Source of the DNA: Roseateles toxinivorans
GTDB taxonomy: Bacteria > Pseudomonadota > Gammaproteobacteria > Burkholderiales > Burkholderiaceae_C
Assembly (NCBI GenBank): GCA_945898095.1
Contig: CAMDHE010000006.1
Span: forward strand, 20,673-84,672
Direction: 5' to 3'
Length of the DNA: 64,000 nt
In this document: piece by piece, positions 43,221 through 54,626 of the stretch
How the letters are laid out: each line of letters starts with the position of its first letter
How positions within the stretch are numbered: the stretch's first letter is position 1
Program-made: the position numbers and the translations under genes
Notes under the pieces: generated by a model
Databases searched by the model: none
What the model saw: only the letters and a program-made list of their open reading frames with translations
What the model was told of the DNA's origin: nothing

Positions 43221-43874
43221 ATGAAAACAGATGCACAACTGAAGAGGGATGTCGAGGCGGAACTTGCTTGGGATCCCAATGTGGCCGACACAAGGATCGG
43301 TGTTGCTGTCAATGACAATGTGGTGACCTTGACCGGACACCTTGACAGTTACGCCGAGAAAGTGGCCGCAGAACGCGCGGCGCGGCGAGTGTCCGGTTTA
43401 CGCGCGCTTGCAGTCGAGATTGACATCACCCCAATTGGTCGGCATGCACGCAGTGATACTGAGATCGCCGCAGCTGCCCGGCATGCATTGAGCTGGAGCT
43501 CACAAGTTCCGGATGAATGTGTCAAGGTCACCGTCGAGGCCGGTCGGGTGAAGCTTGAGGGCGAGCTTGACTGGGAGTACCAGCGCCGCAGTGCCGAACA
43601 AGCGATCCGGCCCTTGCTTGGCGTCAAGGGGATCACCAACAACATTCACATCAAGGCGCGTGCCGTGCCGGCTGATTTGACACTCAGAATTCAGGGCGCT
43701 TTGACACGGCAGGCCTTGCGCGAGGCGAACCGCGTGCACCTGAGTGTTGACGGCGGCAAGGTAACTCTGGAAGGCCCGGTGCATTCATGGGCCGAGCGCA
43801 GTGCGATCGAAGGGGCTGTCTGGTCTGCGCCTGGTGTGGTCAAGGTCTTGAACCGCATTAGCGTCGAGTTGTGA
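43221..43874 (+). CDS. triple BON-domain protein
   Basis: 217 residues with three BON repeats of ~65 residues each (LKRDVEAELAWDPNV; ALSWSSQVPDECVKV; LTRQALREANRVHLSV). Each repeat has the alternating helix/strand pattern ending in a Gly-rich turn. OsmY-like proteins of this type bind membranes and protect against osmotic or envelope stress, but no signal peptide is visible here, so it may be cytoplasmic. Its stop overlaps the cfa GTG by 4 bases, indicating coupling. Confidence 0.82.
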   Translation: MKTDAQLKRDVEAELAWDPNVADTRIGVAVNDNVVTLTGHLDSYAEKVAAERAARRVSGLRALAVEIDITPIGRHARSDTEIAAAARHALSWSSQVPDECVKVTVEAGRVKLEGELDWEYQRRSAEQAIRPLLGVKGITNNIHIKARAVPADLTLRIQGALTRQALREANRVHLSVDGGKVTLEGPVHSWAERSAIEGAVWSAPGVVKVLNRISVEL

Positions 43875-45139
43875 AGGTGTGGCCGGATAGTCAGGGGATG
43901 GGCAGCTCGGCCCAAACCGGCTTGATCGATGCCGGTTTGCTGGATCGTTTGCCATGCAAGCTGGCGCTTGAATGGCCTGGTGGGCGCATTGGCGCGGCGG
44001 TCGCAGATGTGCGCCTGAAGCTGCATGACCTGTCTTTGCTGGTCGGTGTGGCCCGTGGACAGATTGGCCATTTGGCAGATGCCTACGTTCGCGGGCGTGT
44101 CGACATTGAAGGTAGCTTGGCAGACCTGATGAGCGTGGCTGCGCATCTTGCGGGCGATCCGGTGAAACAGGGCGAACGCAAGGCCTTCATGTCGTGGGTG
44201 GATCAATGGCGATCGCGAAAGCGTCATCATCGGCAGAGCGATGCTAAGTCAGTGCAAGCTCATTACGACTTGTCTGACGAGTTCTTTGCCCTTTGGCTCG
44301 ACCCGCGACGGGTCTACTCATGCGCTTATTTCAGTGACCTCACCATGAATCTGGCCCAAGCTCAGCAGGCCAAGCTGGATCATGTTTGCCGCAAGTTGCA
44401 GTTATCGCCAGGGCAACGTTTTCTCGATGTCGGCGCAGGCTGGGGTGGCTTGTTGATTTGGGCGGCCGAGCATTACGGGGTGCAGGCGACCGGCATCACG
44501 CTGTCGTTGAATCAATGCAGCTATGTGAACCGCTTGATCGAGGAGCGAGGCTTAAAGGGGCAGGTTGAAATGCGCCTGCTGGATTACCGGGAATTGCCCG
44601 AATCTGCAGCTTTTGACCGCATTGCCTCGATCGGCATGTTCGAACATGTCGGCAATGGTCACTTGATCAGCTATTTCTCAAGATTGACACGCTTGTTGCG
44701 CCCTGGTGGGTTGGTTCTCAACCATGGCATCACAGCCAGCGGCTTGCGCAATGGGCAACTTGGCGCCGGTATCGGTGATTACATCGAAAAACATATTTTT
44801 CCGGGCGGTGAGTTGGTGCATGTGTCGCGAGTCAGCGAGGCACTGGCTGCGAGCGGACTGGAGTTGCTTGATGCGGAAAATTTGCGGCCGCATTACGCGA
44901 GGACTCTCTGGGCCTGGTCAGACGCACTGGAGACCAGGCTTGATCAGGCGCGTGCTTTACTCGAAGAAAGCCGGGTACGCGCCTATCGGATGTACCTGGC
45001 CGGGTCGGCGATGGGCTTCGAACAAGGTTGGCTTTCGCTGTACCAAATTCTAGCCACGCGTCCGGACGGCGATGTCAGCAGCGGCAGCATGCGCGGTGCG
45101 CAGAGCGACTACCCCTTCAGTCGGTCCCATATGTATTGA
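43871..45139 (+). CDS. cfa: cyclopropane-fatty-acyl-phospholipid synthase
   Basis: 422 residues, GTG start coupled to the BON gene. An N-terminal SCP2-like lipid-binding region (~130 residues) is followed by a SAM methyltransferase domain: VQAHYDLSDEFFALWLD, VGAGWGGLLIWAAEHYG, MFEHVG and RPGGLVLNHGI. It transfers a methylene from S-adenosylmethionine to unsaturated acyl chains of membrane lipids. This change typically accompanies stationary phase and stress. Ends 5 bases from the convergent acyl carrier protein gene. Confidence 0.92.
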   Translation: MKVWPDSQGMGSSAQTGLIDAGLLDRLPCKLALEWPGGRIGAAVADVRLKLHDLSLLVGVARGQIGHLADAYVRGRVDIEGSLADLMSVAAHLAGDPVKQGERKAFMSWVDQWRSRKRHHRQSDAKSVQAHYDLSDEFFALWLDPRRVYSCAYFSDLTMNLAQAQQAKLDHVCRKLQLSPGQRFLDVGAGWGGLLIWAAEHYGVQATGITLSLNQCSYVNRLIEERGLKGQVEMRLLDYRELPESAAFDRIASIGMFEHVGNGHLISYFSRLTRLLRPGGLVLNHGITASGLRNGQLGAGIGDYIEKHIFPGGELVHVSRVSEALAASGLELLDAENLRPHYARTLWAWSDALETRLDQARALLEESRVRAYRMYLAGSAMGFEQGWLSLYQILATRPDGDVSSGSMRGAQSDYPFSRSHMY

Positions 45140-45144
45140 GAGGT

Positions 45145-45393
45145 TCAGCCTCTCGAATGACTGGCGCAATAGGCTTCCAGTTGCTCGAGCGTTGCGAGCT
45201 TTGACGCTTGAGCGTCGGGGATTTCGATCCCCAGTTTCAGCTTAATTTCAATCAAGAAATTCAACCAATCTGCCGAGTCGAGGTCGACCTGGTCGCGCAA
45301 CAATTTATCAGCGTCGATTTTCCGGGCATCGATTTCCGGAGCGATTTCGGTCAATGCGTTCAGCAGCAATTGGCGAATTTGAGTGGCTTTCAT
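45145..45393 (-). CDS. acyl carrier protein in pyruvate dehydrogenase operon
   Basis: 82 residues. The phosphopantetheine site is DSAD with Ser at residue 40, inside VDLDSADWLNFLIEI. Four-helix ACP pattern, acidic overall. It differs from the usual DSLD site of FabF-type AcpP. It is the last gene of the five-gene minus-strand operon, 13 bases after E2. An ACP here suggests that acyl groups made by the complex or by the ligase are loaded on a dedicated carrier. Confidence 0.8.
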   Translation of the reverse strand: MKATQIRQLLLNALTEIAPEIDARKIDADKLLRDQVDLDSADWLNFLIEIKLKLGIEIPDAQASKLATLEQLEAYCASHSRG

Positions 45394-45406
45394 CTTTGCT
45401 CCCCGA

Positions 45407-46603
45407 TCAAACAAATGAGTCCAATTTTTCCGGTTCTTGCAGCAGTTCGCGGATTGCTGCGAGCAATAGGGCGCCGCGGTGTCCATCGCTGCAGCGGTGA
45501 TCTGCAGCCAGGCTGGCGCTCAAACAGGGCAAGGCGCGCAGGCCGTCGTTTGTAGCCCAGGCGCGCTCCGTGATGCGCCCGAAACCGACCAGCGCAACCT
45601 GCGGCGGATAGATCACACCGAAGACATTGCCCACGCCCTGGTCACCTAGATTGGTGACGGTCAAGGTTGCATCGGATAACTCTGAACTGCGCAGGGTACC
45701 GGCCCGGCAGCGTTTTACCAAATCAAGTAGATTGCTTGTCAAAGTCGCGATGTCATGGTTGGGCAAGTCATGCAATGCGGGCGCAACCAGGCCTCCGTCG
45801 CGCAGTGAAATGGCCACGCCGATATGCACTCCGATGCCAGCTTCAAATGAATCATCCTTCCAGAAACCATTGAATTCCGGATAGCGCAGCAAAGCCACGC
45901 CGACCGCCTTCAGCAGTAATGCTGCTGGTAGCAAACGCTGAGTGACTGCCAGTTCCTGGTTCTGTTTGGCAAGCCATTCGCTGGCGCGTTGGAAAGGGAT
46001 GTCCTCGGAAAGGTAGTAATGCGGAATTTCCCGCTTGGAGCGCGCCATGGCGGCAGCGATCACCTTGCGCATGGCCGGAGCGCGCGATGCTTTTGGGGGT
46101 GCAGGCATTTCCGCAGCATTGCGGCCAGAAGCTGCCTGCACCTCGGCCAACCTCACTTCGCCATCTGCACCAGCCTGAAGAGTTGATGGATCCATTCCCC
46201 AAGTAGCAGCAAGTCGCCTTGCGGCCGGAGTGACTTTCGCTCTTGTCGTTGCAGTTTTGACCTGTTTCATGGCAATGGCAGCCGGAGGTATTTCAAATTC
46301 AATATCTTCAACCTTGTCGGCTTCGATCACAGCTGCCAGCTGCCGATTGACTTCTTCTTCGCTTTCTCCCGGTCTGCGCAGTACGGCCATCAAGCTGCCT
46401 GTCGGAATCGTTGCCTGCAACGGCGTCATCAAGGCATGCACGACACCGTCATGCCAGCATTCGACATCAATCGCCGCCTTCGCGGTGTCGACAACGGCTA
46501 CCACCTGCCCCTTCTTGACCGGGTCGCCCGGCTTGATCAGCCATTGCAACAACTTGCCCTGATCCATGTCAGAGCCCAGTGAGGGGAGGCGCAACTCGAT
46601 CAT
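45407..46603 (-). CDS. pdhC: 2-oxo acid dehydrogenase E2 (dihydrolipoamide acyltransferase)
   Basis: 398 residues. One lipoyl domain with the lipoylated lysine K42 in VDTAKAAIDVE, a long linker, a peripheral E1/E3-binding domain (VTPAARRLAATWGMDP) and the catalytic domain. The active-site HxxxDG block is seen in LAADHRCSDGHRGA. It passes the acetyl (or other acyl) group to CoA. Family: pyruvate, acetoin or branched-chain oxo acid complexes. No E3 gene lies nearby, so E3 must come from elsewhere. Confidence 0.88.
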   Translation of the reverse strand: MIELRLPSLGSDMDQGKLLQWLIKPGDPVKKGQVVAVVDTAKAAIDVECWHDGVVHALMTPLQATIPTGSLMAVLRRPGESEEEVNRQLAAVIEADKVEDIEFEIPPAAIAMKQVKTATTRAKVTPAARRLAATWGMDPSTLQAGADGEVRLAEVQAASGRNAAEMPAPPKASRAPAMRKVIAAAMARSKREIPHYYLSEDIPFQRASEWLAKQNQELAVTQRLLPAALLLKAVGVALLRYPEFNGFWKDDSFEAGIGVHIGVAISLRDGGLVAPALHDLPNHDIATLTSNLLDLVKRCRAGTLRSSELSDATLTVTNLGDQGVGNVFGVIYPPQVALVGFGRITERAWATNDGLRALPCLSASLAADHRCSDGHRGALLLAAIRELLQEPEKLDSFV

Positions 46604-46623
46604 TGAGTTCAGCTACAAGCAGG

Positions 46624-47607
46624 TCAGGCGCCAGGCTTGACGAGATTCATGGCCGCCGCGATGATCTTTGGGGCTGAGGGCAGTGCAGCCTCCTCGAGGT
46701 GTTTGGCATAAGGTATGGGTACCTCCTCGCTGCAGACTCGCGCGGGTGGGGCGTCAAGGTCGAAAAACGCTTCCTCTGCCACGCAGGCCATCACCTCGGC
46801 GGCCAGGCTGCAACTGCGCCAGCCTTCGTCCACGACCAGCAACCGGTGCGTCTTGCGGACCGATTCAAGTACGGCCGGCATATCCAGCGGACGCAGGACT
46901 CGCAGGTCGATCACTTCTGCCTCAATGCCGATGGCAGCCAGCGCTTGCGCGGCCTCCATGACGCGCGGCAAAGAGCCACCGTAGGTCACGATACTTAAGT
47001 CGCGACCAACGCGCCGTAGCGCTGCATAGCAGATGTCTATCGGCGCCTGTGCCTCGTTCAGCTCACCTGCCTGGTTGTAGAGTTGTGCATGCTCAAAAAT
47101 GATCACCGGGTCGGGATCCTGCAAAGCGGGCCACAGCATGCCGCGCGCGTCCTCGATCGTCGCTGGCGCCAGCACCCGCAGGCCCGGTATATGGGCATAC
47201 CAGACTTCCAGACTGTGCGAATGCTGAGCAGCCAGTTGTCGTCCGGCACCTGTAGCCATGCGGATCACCAAGGGGACGCCGAACTGCCCCCCCGACATAT
47301 GTCGTAATGCGGCCGCTGTGTTGACTATCTGGTCCAGCGCCAGCAGGCTGAAATTGACTGTCATCAGTTCGACGATAGGGCGCATGCCGCCGAGCGCTGC
47401 GCCGATGCCGGCGCCCACGAAAGCGAGTTCAGAAAGCGGCGTGTCACGGACTCGCTGTTCACCGAATTCCGCGCTCAGCCCCTTGGTCACCGCATAGCTT
47501 CCGCCGTAGCGGTCAACGTCCTCGCCCATGATGAAGACTCGCGGGTCGCGCTGCAAAGCTTCCCGATGCGCGCTGCGCAATGCTTCTCGATAGGTCGATT
47601 GAGTCAT
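46624..47607 (-). CDS. pdhB: pyruvate/2-oxo acid dehydrogenase E1 beta subunit
   Basis: 327 residues. TPP-dependent E1-beta pattern: [63 protein letters not shown] (catalytic His) and the C-terminal [25 protein letters not shown]. Pairs with the E1 alpha gene, which it overlaps by 4 bases. Such heterotetrameric E1 enzymes are distinct from the homodimeric AceE usual in betaproteobacteria, so this is probably a second, conditionally used complex. Confidence 0.9.
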   Translation of the reverse strand: MTQSTYREALRSAHREALQRDPRVFIMGEDVDRYGGSYAVTKGLSAEFGEQRVRDTPLSELAFVGAGIGAALGGMRPIVELMTVNFSLLALDQIVNTAAALRHMSGGQFGVPLVIRMATGAGRQLAAQHSHSLEVWYAHIPGLRVLAPATIEDARGMLWPALQDPDPVIIFEHAQLYNQAGELNEAQAPIDICYAALRRVGRDLSIVTYGGSLPRVMEAAQALAAIGIEAEVIDLRVLRPLDMPAVLESVRKTHRLLVVDEGWRSCSLAAEVMACVAEEAFFDLDAPPARVCSEEVPIPYAKHLEEAALPSAPKIIAAAMNLVKPGA

Positions 47608-48637
47608 GGCTCAGTTTTCTCCATGGTTTGCATCGTCGCTGCAGACACCACGTCATTGAGAAGATGTTCAACCGGTTCCAAGCTGCCCGCTTCAGCGTAG
47701 CGCACGGCGGCTTCGACTTCCTGCTGTGCCTCGCCATCGAACCGCACAAGCTCCTGCGCGCTCAGCATATTGGCCTCCTTCAATCTGGCAGCGAAGTTGC
47801 TGATCGGGTCATGCGCTTTCCAGCGTTCGACTTCCTGTTTGTCACGGTAAAGCTCAGCGTCGTACATCGAGTGGGCACGAAAGCGGTAGGTGTGAAGTTC
47901 CAGGAAGAACGGTGTCTGCTCGCGCCTGACGAAGTCGATCGCTTGGCTGGCGGCGGCATGCACGGCCAGCAAATTCATGCCGTTGATGTGGCCCGTGGGC
48001 AATCCTTCACTGGCGGCTTTGGTGGTCAAGCTGATCTGTGCTTCACTGCGAGCCAGCGCGGTGCCCATTGCATAAAGATTGTTTTCGCAGATGAACAACA
48101 CCGGCAAACGCCAGAGTGCTGCCAAATTCAACGATTCGTGAAACACGCCTTCAGCGACTGCGCCTTCGCCGAAAAAGCAGACGGTGACGCAATCTTCATG
48201 GCCCTGCATTCCGTCAGCCAGGGCTAGACCGACAGCAGTTGGCAGACCTGCGCCAACGATTGCATTGCCGCCATAGAAATTGCAATTTCTGTCAAACAAA
48301 TGCATCGAGCCGCCACGTCCGCGCGAACAGCCTTCCTGCTTGCCGTACATCTCGGCCATGATCGCGTTCATCGAAATGCCGCGCAGCAGCGCATGGGCAT
48401 GTTCTCGATAAGTCGCAATCACCTTGTCCTCAGGCTTGAGGTTGCAAAACACGCCGGCAGCTACCGCCTCCTCACCGATGTACAGGTGCAGAAAACCGCG
48501 GATCTTGCTTTCACCGTAGAGTTGGGCGCAGCGCTCTTCCATCCTGCGTATTCGCAGCATATCTAGCAGGCGGCGCTGGCAAAAGTCCCGGTCGAAATTT
48601 TTGACATCGATCGGAAAATGAGGGGAAGTGGCTTGTG

Positions 48638-48641
<4 letters not shown>
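47604..48641 (-). CDS. pdhA: pyruvate/2-oxo acid dehydrogenase E1 alpha subunit
   Basis: 345 residues. TPP-binding motif [20 protein letters not shown] and the ENNLYAMG end, plus [18 protein letters not shown] and the phosphorylation-loop-like [15 protein letters not shown]. The overall resemblance is to pyruvate dehydrogenase and acetoin dehydrogenase alpha subunits. Overlaps the ligase stop and the E1 beta start by 4 bases each, so the whole operon is tightly coupled. Substrate preference (pyruvate versus acetoin or branched oxo acid) is not certain. Confidence 0.9.
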
Positions 48642-50431
<1,790 letters not shown>

Positions 50432-50492
50432 GGTGGGCTCCGGCGCAATTTGCAGGTTGAAGGTCACCATAAGGGGCTGCTCTGACAACCCG

Positions 50493-50506
50493 TTGAGAGC
50501 AGTCAA
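50493..50506. promoter_or_regulatory. FNR-like site between the acsA-pdh operon and usp
   Basis: TTGAGAGCAGTCAA, exact TTGA-N6-TCAA. It lies 68 bases from the ligase start and 77 bases from the usp start, so it could serve either divergent unit. Confidence 0.55.
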
Positions 50507-50576
50507 TCACCCACCAATGCACTCAGGGCAAGCTAGGCATTTCTACAATGAAGCTGGTGATAACCAAGGAGTGCTC

Positions 50577-51005
50577 ATGTTGAAAATGCTGATCGCCGTC
50601 GATGGCTCGGAGCCTGCAAGACATGCGATAGATGCGGTAGCCGCCATGGCAAGGGCCTTGGTGCCGGTGGAGGTCACCTTGCTCAATGTTCGCGATGGTC
50701 CGGTCTATTACGGCGAGTTGCCGGCATTCAGTGCAGATGAGATCGAGATGTCACAGAAAAAGCATCAGGATCATGTCTTGGCTGATGCCTTGGCCCACGC
50801 ACAAGCCTGCGGACTTGATGTGCGGGAAAGTCTGCGCGCTGAGGGGCTTCCCGCGGCTCAGATCGTCAGTGCTGCTGTCGCTTGTGGCGCTGATCAGATC
50901 GTCATGGGAACGCGGGGCATGGGTGCTGTAGGTAGTTTATTGCTCGGCTCGGTGGCGCAGCGAGTTGTCAATTTATCGACGATTCCCGTGCTTTTGACCA
51001 AATGA
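50577..51005 (+). CDS. universal stress protein (UspA family)
   Basis: 142 residues, ATG after AAGGAG. The Usp fold is shown by MLIAVDGSEPARHAIDAV at the N-terminus and the ATP-binding GTRGMGAVGSLLLGSVAQRVV near residue 115 (G-2x-G-9x-G-S/T pattern). It likely binds ATP and helps survival under energy or oxygen limitation. Next to a CBS protein and small heat shock gene, a common grouping in anaerobic-stress regulons. Confidence 0.9.
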   Translation: MLKMLIAVDGSEPARHAIDAVAAMARALVPVEVTLLNVRDGPVYYGELPAFSADEIEMSQKKHQDHVLADALAHAQACGLDVRESLRAEGLPAAQIVSAAVACGADQIVMGTRGMGAVGSLLLGSVAQRVVNLSTIPVLLTK

Positions 51006-51056
51006 GCCGACCTCGTGGTGGCGAGTGAATAACTGCTTGTTCGGAATTTGGTCAGT

Positions 51057-51070
51057 TTGCGCGCGATCAA
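51057..51070 (+). promoter_or_regulatory. possible FNR-like site upstream of CBS gene
   Basis: TTGCGCGCGATCAA, one base off TTGA-N6-TCAA with a perfect right half ATCAA. Centre 65 bases before the ATG. Confidence 0.4.
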
Positions 51071-51128
51071 CCGCGCAGATCGTCGCCGAGGGCATAAATG
51101 AGCGCTAACTAGTTCACGGAGAGCGTTG

Positions 51129-51581
51129 ATGTCAACCCGTTTGAAAGACCTTGCGACCTCGATCGTCGCCGTTGTTGAGCCAGAGACGACAGCCTATGTC
51201 GCGGCTCAGTTGATGCGTAAACACCATGTCGGGTCGCTTGTCGTGGTGGACGCGAACGAACGGAGTTTGCCGATCGGCATCGTTACCGATCGTGATCTGG
51301 TCCTTGCCTTGATGGCTGAGGGCCTGGAGTCAACGCTGTTCACCGCCGGCGACATCATGTCGATCAACCTGGTGCTGGGCCATCCTGAAATGGACGTTCT
51401 GGAAGCAGTAGCGCTGATGAGCAAGCACCGCTTGCGCCGGATCGTCGTGGCCGATGATGCCGGGCGCCTGGTTGGCATCGTGACGATGGAAGATGTACTC
51501 GAATTGCTGGCCGGAGAGATGGCCAAACTGGTCGAGGCCTTGCGCGGTGGACGCGACCGAGAGTTCGTGCAACGCGCATGA
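51129..51581 (+). CDS. CBS-domain pair protein
   Basis: 150 residues, ATG chosen with GGAGAGC upstream (an in-frame TTG precedes it by one codon). Two CBS motifs (VEPETTAYVAAQLMRKHHVGS...IVTDRD and MDVLEAVALMSKHRLRRIVV...IVTMED) form one Bateman module, followed by a short tail with helix MAKLVEALRGG. Such stand-alone modules bind adenosine nucleotides and report energy state. Likely belongs with the usp gene. Confidence 0.87.
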   Translation: MSTRLKDLATSIVAVVEPETTAYVAAQLMRKHHVGSLVVVDANERSLPIGIVTDRDLVLALMAEGLESTLFTAGDIMSINLVLGHPEMDVLEAVALMSKHRLRRIVVADDAGRLVGIVTMEDVLELLAGEMAKLVEALRGGRDREFVQRA

Positions 51582-51631
51582 TGCGGCCTTGGCAGACCCG
51601 ACGTGGTCAGCGCGCCAGGTCATTCGAATGG

Positions 51632-52051
51632 CTATTCAATCGCGATATGGCGCGCACGGGAACCCTCGCGCTTTGGCAGGGTCAGTTTGAGTACACCGTC
51701 TTCTAGCTTGGCGACAACATGTTTTTCATCGATTTCATGGGCGAGTGAAAAGCCTCGCGATGCCTTGCCGACAAAGCTTTCTCGCATCAACAGCCGGCTG
51801 CCTTTTTTCGCTTCGCTTTCCTTGTTGACTTCAGCTGAAATCGAAACGAAATTGCCATCCACGGCGACATTGATGTCTTCCCGCCTGACGCCGGGAATTT
51901 CCGCGCGAACCTGATAGTCCTTGTCGTTCTCGGTGACATCAATGCGAATCTCTCCGGGAGTCTCGACCCCCATCAACGGAAGGCGTGCAAAGCGGCGGAT
52001 GAGTTCGGGGAACATCTCATCAAGGCGATCCAGTCTTGTCAATCCATTCAT
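51632..52051 (-). CDS. small heat shock protein Hsp20
   Basis: 139 residues. ATG at 52051 preceded by AAAGGAG. The alpha-crystallin domain is clear: IRIDVTENDKDYQVRAEIPGV, NVAVDGNFVSISAEV, the SFVGKASRGFSLAHEID loop and GVLKLTLPKREG. The short C-terminal tail lacks an obvious IxI motif except HIAIE. An ATP-independent holdase. FNR-like site upstream at 52150. Confidence 0.9.
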   Translation of the reverse strand: MNGLTRLDRLDEMFPELIRRFARLPLMGVETPGEIRIDVTENDKDYQVRAEIPGVRREDINVAVDGNFVSISAEVNKESEAKKGSRLLMRESFVGKASRGFSLAHEIDEKHVVAKLEDGVLKLTLPKREGSRARHIAIE

Positions 52052-52149
52052 GATCAAACTCCTTTGTTGCTGATGGCGAATGACTTCAGAGTCGACCAAT
52101 ATCAGCAGTTGGTCGCAACGCCAGTCTAGAAACTGATGAAGAACTCATG

Positions 52150-52163
52150 TTGAGTCAGGTCAA
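52150..52163. promoter_or_regulatory. FNR-like site upstream of hsp20
   Basis: TTGAGTCAGGTCAA, exact TTGA-N6-TCAA, centre 105 bases before the hsp20 ATG; it lies in the 162-base gap after the lon stop. Confidence 0.5.
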
Positions 52164-52213
52164 GCCAGAAAAATGACAGCAACAATAGAAGCGAGAGAGA
52201 TGACGGCAGATCT

Positions 52214-54589
52214 TCATCGCAAGCTGAATTCCCCCAGCGGGCGGCGCCTGTTGATGGGAGCCAATGCGGCCTTGATCGCATCGTCAATGCTGTCCAGCGG
52301 CACGAATTGCAAGGCATTGCGGGCACCTTCCGGCACGTTCCGGAGGTCCTTCATATTGCGCGCTGGCAGCAGCACGACGGCCAAACCCGCCCGCTGTGCG
52401 GCCAATACTTTTTCCTTGATGCCGCCGACCGGCAATACCAAACCGCGCAAGCTGATCTCGCCGGTCATCGCCACCTCATGGCGTACCGGGCGATCGGTGA
52501 AAAGCGATGCAAGCGCGATGAACATCGCTACGCCAGCACTCGGGCCGTCCTTGGGGATAGCACCCGCCGGAATATGCAGGTGCAGATCCATATCCTCGAA
52601 CATCGACGCAGCAATGCCGAGGTCGTTAGCACGCGATTTGAGCAATGTCAGTGCAGCCTGGGCACTTTCTTTCATCACGTCACCCAACTGGCCGGTCAGG
52701 ATCAACTGTCCCTTGCCAACGATTCTTGTGGCCTCGATGAAGAGAATATCCCCGCCGACCGGAGTCCAGGCGAGACCGGTCGCCACGCCGGTCACGCTGC
52801 TGCGCAAGGCCAACTCGCGCTCGAATTTCACAGGGCCGAGGATCGCGTCCAAGTCGGACGCAGCGATCTGCACGGCCGCTGATGAGCCTTCAGCCACTTT
52901 CATCGCTGCATGGCGCATTGCCCGGCCGATCTCGCGCTCGAGTTGGCGGACACCCGCTTCGCGCGTGTAGTTGGCGACAATCGCGGTCAACGCCTCGCTG
53001 CTCAACGAGCATTGGCCTTCGCTCAGACCATTGGCTTCCCGCTGCCGGCGCAACAGGTAAGTCTGCGCGATCTGAAGTTTTTCTTCCTGCGTGTAGCCGG
53101 GCAGATCGATCACTTCCATCCGGTCACGCACTGGCGCGGGCACGTTGTCGATCACATTCGCGGTGGCGATGAAAACGACCCGGCTGAGGTCGAATGGCAT
53201 CCCAAGATAGTTGTCGCGAAAGCTGCTGTTCTGCTCCGGATCGAGCACCTCAAGCAGAGCCGAGGAGGGGTCACCTTGCGCACTGGCGGTCAACTTGTCG
53301 ACCTCGTCGAGCATCATCACGCAGTCGCGGGTACCGGCCTTGCGCAAGCCCTGAATGATGTTTCCTGGCAAGGCGCCGATATAGGTGCGGCGATGGCCCC
53401 GGATCTCGGCTTCATCGTGAACTCCGCCAAGTGATACGCGTACGAATGGGCGCTGCAAAGCTCTTGCGATGCTTTGTCCGAGTGAGGTCTTGCCGACGCC
53501 GGGCGGCCCCACGAAGCAGAGGATCGGGGCACGCCCGAGTGGGTTCAATTTTCGGACGGCCAGGAACTCGATGATCCGCTGTTTGACTCGTTCAAGGCCG
53601 AAATGGTCAGCTTCCAATGTCTGTCTGGCTGCGGCAAGGTCGATCGGTGTCTCGATCGGTGTCGACCATGGCAGTTCGACCATCCATTCGAGGTAGGTAC
53701 GCAGCATCGAGTATTCCCCCGAGGCATCCGACATGCTCTGCAAGCGGCGTAGCTCTTTGCGTGCATGGGCTTCGGCGTCGACTGGCATGCAGGCTTTGGT
53801 GATCTGATCTTCCAGGCCGGCGATTTCAGCATCGCTACCGCCGTTCTCGCCGAGTTCCTTCTTGATCGTGTGCATCTGCTCCCGTAGCAGAAACTTGCGT
53901 TGACGATCGTCGATCTGCTCTTTGGTCCGGTCACCGATTTCTTTGGATAGGCGCAGCACTTCGATGCGGCGTGAAAGGATTTGCAGCAGTTTTTGCACCC
54001 GTTCCTGGGTCGCACGGGTTTCCAGCAGGGATTGTTTTTCATTCACTTCAGCATCGATGACGCTGGCGGTGATGTCGGCGAGCTCGGCTGGGCCTCGCGT
54101 GGCCTGCAAGGCGTGAACCAGCTCTGCCGGTACGCTGGGGAGCAGCGAGAGCAGCTCCAATGTGCGTTCACGCAACTGCAGTGCCAATGCTTCTACTTCA
54201 GCGGAATCGTCGGCAAGGTCTTCGATCAGTTCGACCTTTGCGGCCAGGAAAGGCTCGGTCTCGGCCAGTCGCAGGATGCGAAAACGCTGCGTGCCTTGAA
54301 AGACTGCATGGTGCAACTGCTCTTCGGAATTCAGGTGGTGAACAACTTTTCCCAGGGTTCCGATCAGGCATAGATCGGCAAATTCCGGGTCGTCCAGGTG
54401 CGGGTCTTTTTGCAGCACGATGCCGACTTGCGTACCCGCAGCGATTGCGTATTCGAGTGCTGCGACCGACTTGGGGCGGCCGACACTGACAGGTGCCAGC
54501 ACATGGGGAAAGAGCACCAGATTACGCATCGGGATCAAGGCAACCACATCTGGCGGAAGTTTGGCAATGCCTGATTTCGAATCGATCAT
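52214..54589 (-). CDS. lon: ATP-dependent Lon protease (LonA type, accessory copy)
   Basis: 791 residues from ATG 54589 with AGGAG upstream. N-terminal LON substrate domain (VALIPMRNLVLFPHVLAPV), AAA+ module with Walker A GPPGVGKTSLG and Walker B MMLDEVDKL, and the protease domain with catalytic Ser684 in PKDGPSAG and Lys725 in GGIKEK. It degrades misfolded and regulatory proteins. Its neighbours (GroEL, Hsp20, Usp) suggest a stress-specific copy; a main lon gene next to clpX would be expected elsewhere. 37 bases after the groEL stop, so probably co-transcribed. Confidence 0.92.
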   Translation of the reverse strand: MIDSKSGIAKLPPDVVALIPMRNLVLFPHVLAPVSVGRPKSVAALEYAIAAGTQVGIVLQKDPHLDDPEFADLCLIGTLGKVVHHLNSEEQLHHAVFQGTQRFRILRLAETEPFLAAKVELIEDLADDSAEVEALALQLRERTLELLSLLPSVPAELVHALQATRGPAELADITASVIDAEVNEKQSLLETRATQERVQKLLQILSRRIEVLRLSKEIGDRTKEQIDDRQRKFLLREQMHTIKKELGENGGSDAEIAGLEDQITKACMPVDAEAHARKELRRLQSMSDASGEYSMLRTYLEWMVELPWSTPIETPIDLAAARQTLEADHFGLERVKQRIIEFLAVRKLNPLGRAPILCFVGPPGVGKTSLGQSIARALQRPFVRVSLGGVHDEAEIRGHRRTYIGALPGNIIQGLRKAGTRDCVMMLDEVDKLTASAQGDPSSALLEVLDPEQNSSFRDNYLGMPFDLSRVVFIATANVIDNVPAPVRDRMEVIDLPGYTQEEKLQIAQTYLLRRQREANGLSEGQCSLSSEALTAIVANYTREAGVRQLEREIGRAMRHAAMKVAEGSSAAVQIAASDLDAILGPVKFERELALRSSVTGVATGLAWTPVGGDILFIEATRIVGKGQLILTGQLGDVMKESAQAALTLLKSRANDLGIAASMFEDMDLHLHIPAGAIPKDGPSAGVAMFIALASLFTDRPVRHEVAMTGEISLRGLVLPVGGIKEKVLAAQRAGLAVVLLPARNMKDLRNVPEGARNALQFVPLDSIDDAIKAALAPINRRRPLGEFSLR

Positions 54590-54626
54590 CTTTTTCTCCT
54601 GCTGGCTGTGCAATGGCTGAATCGGT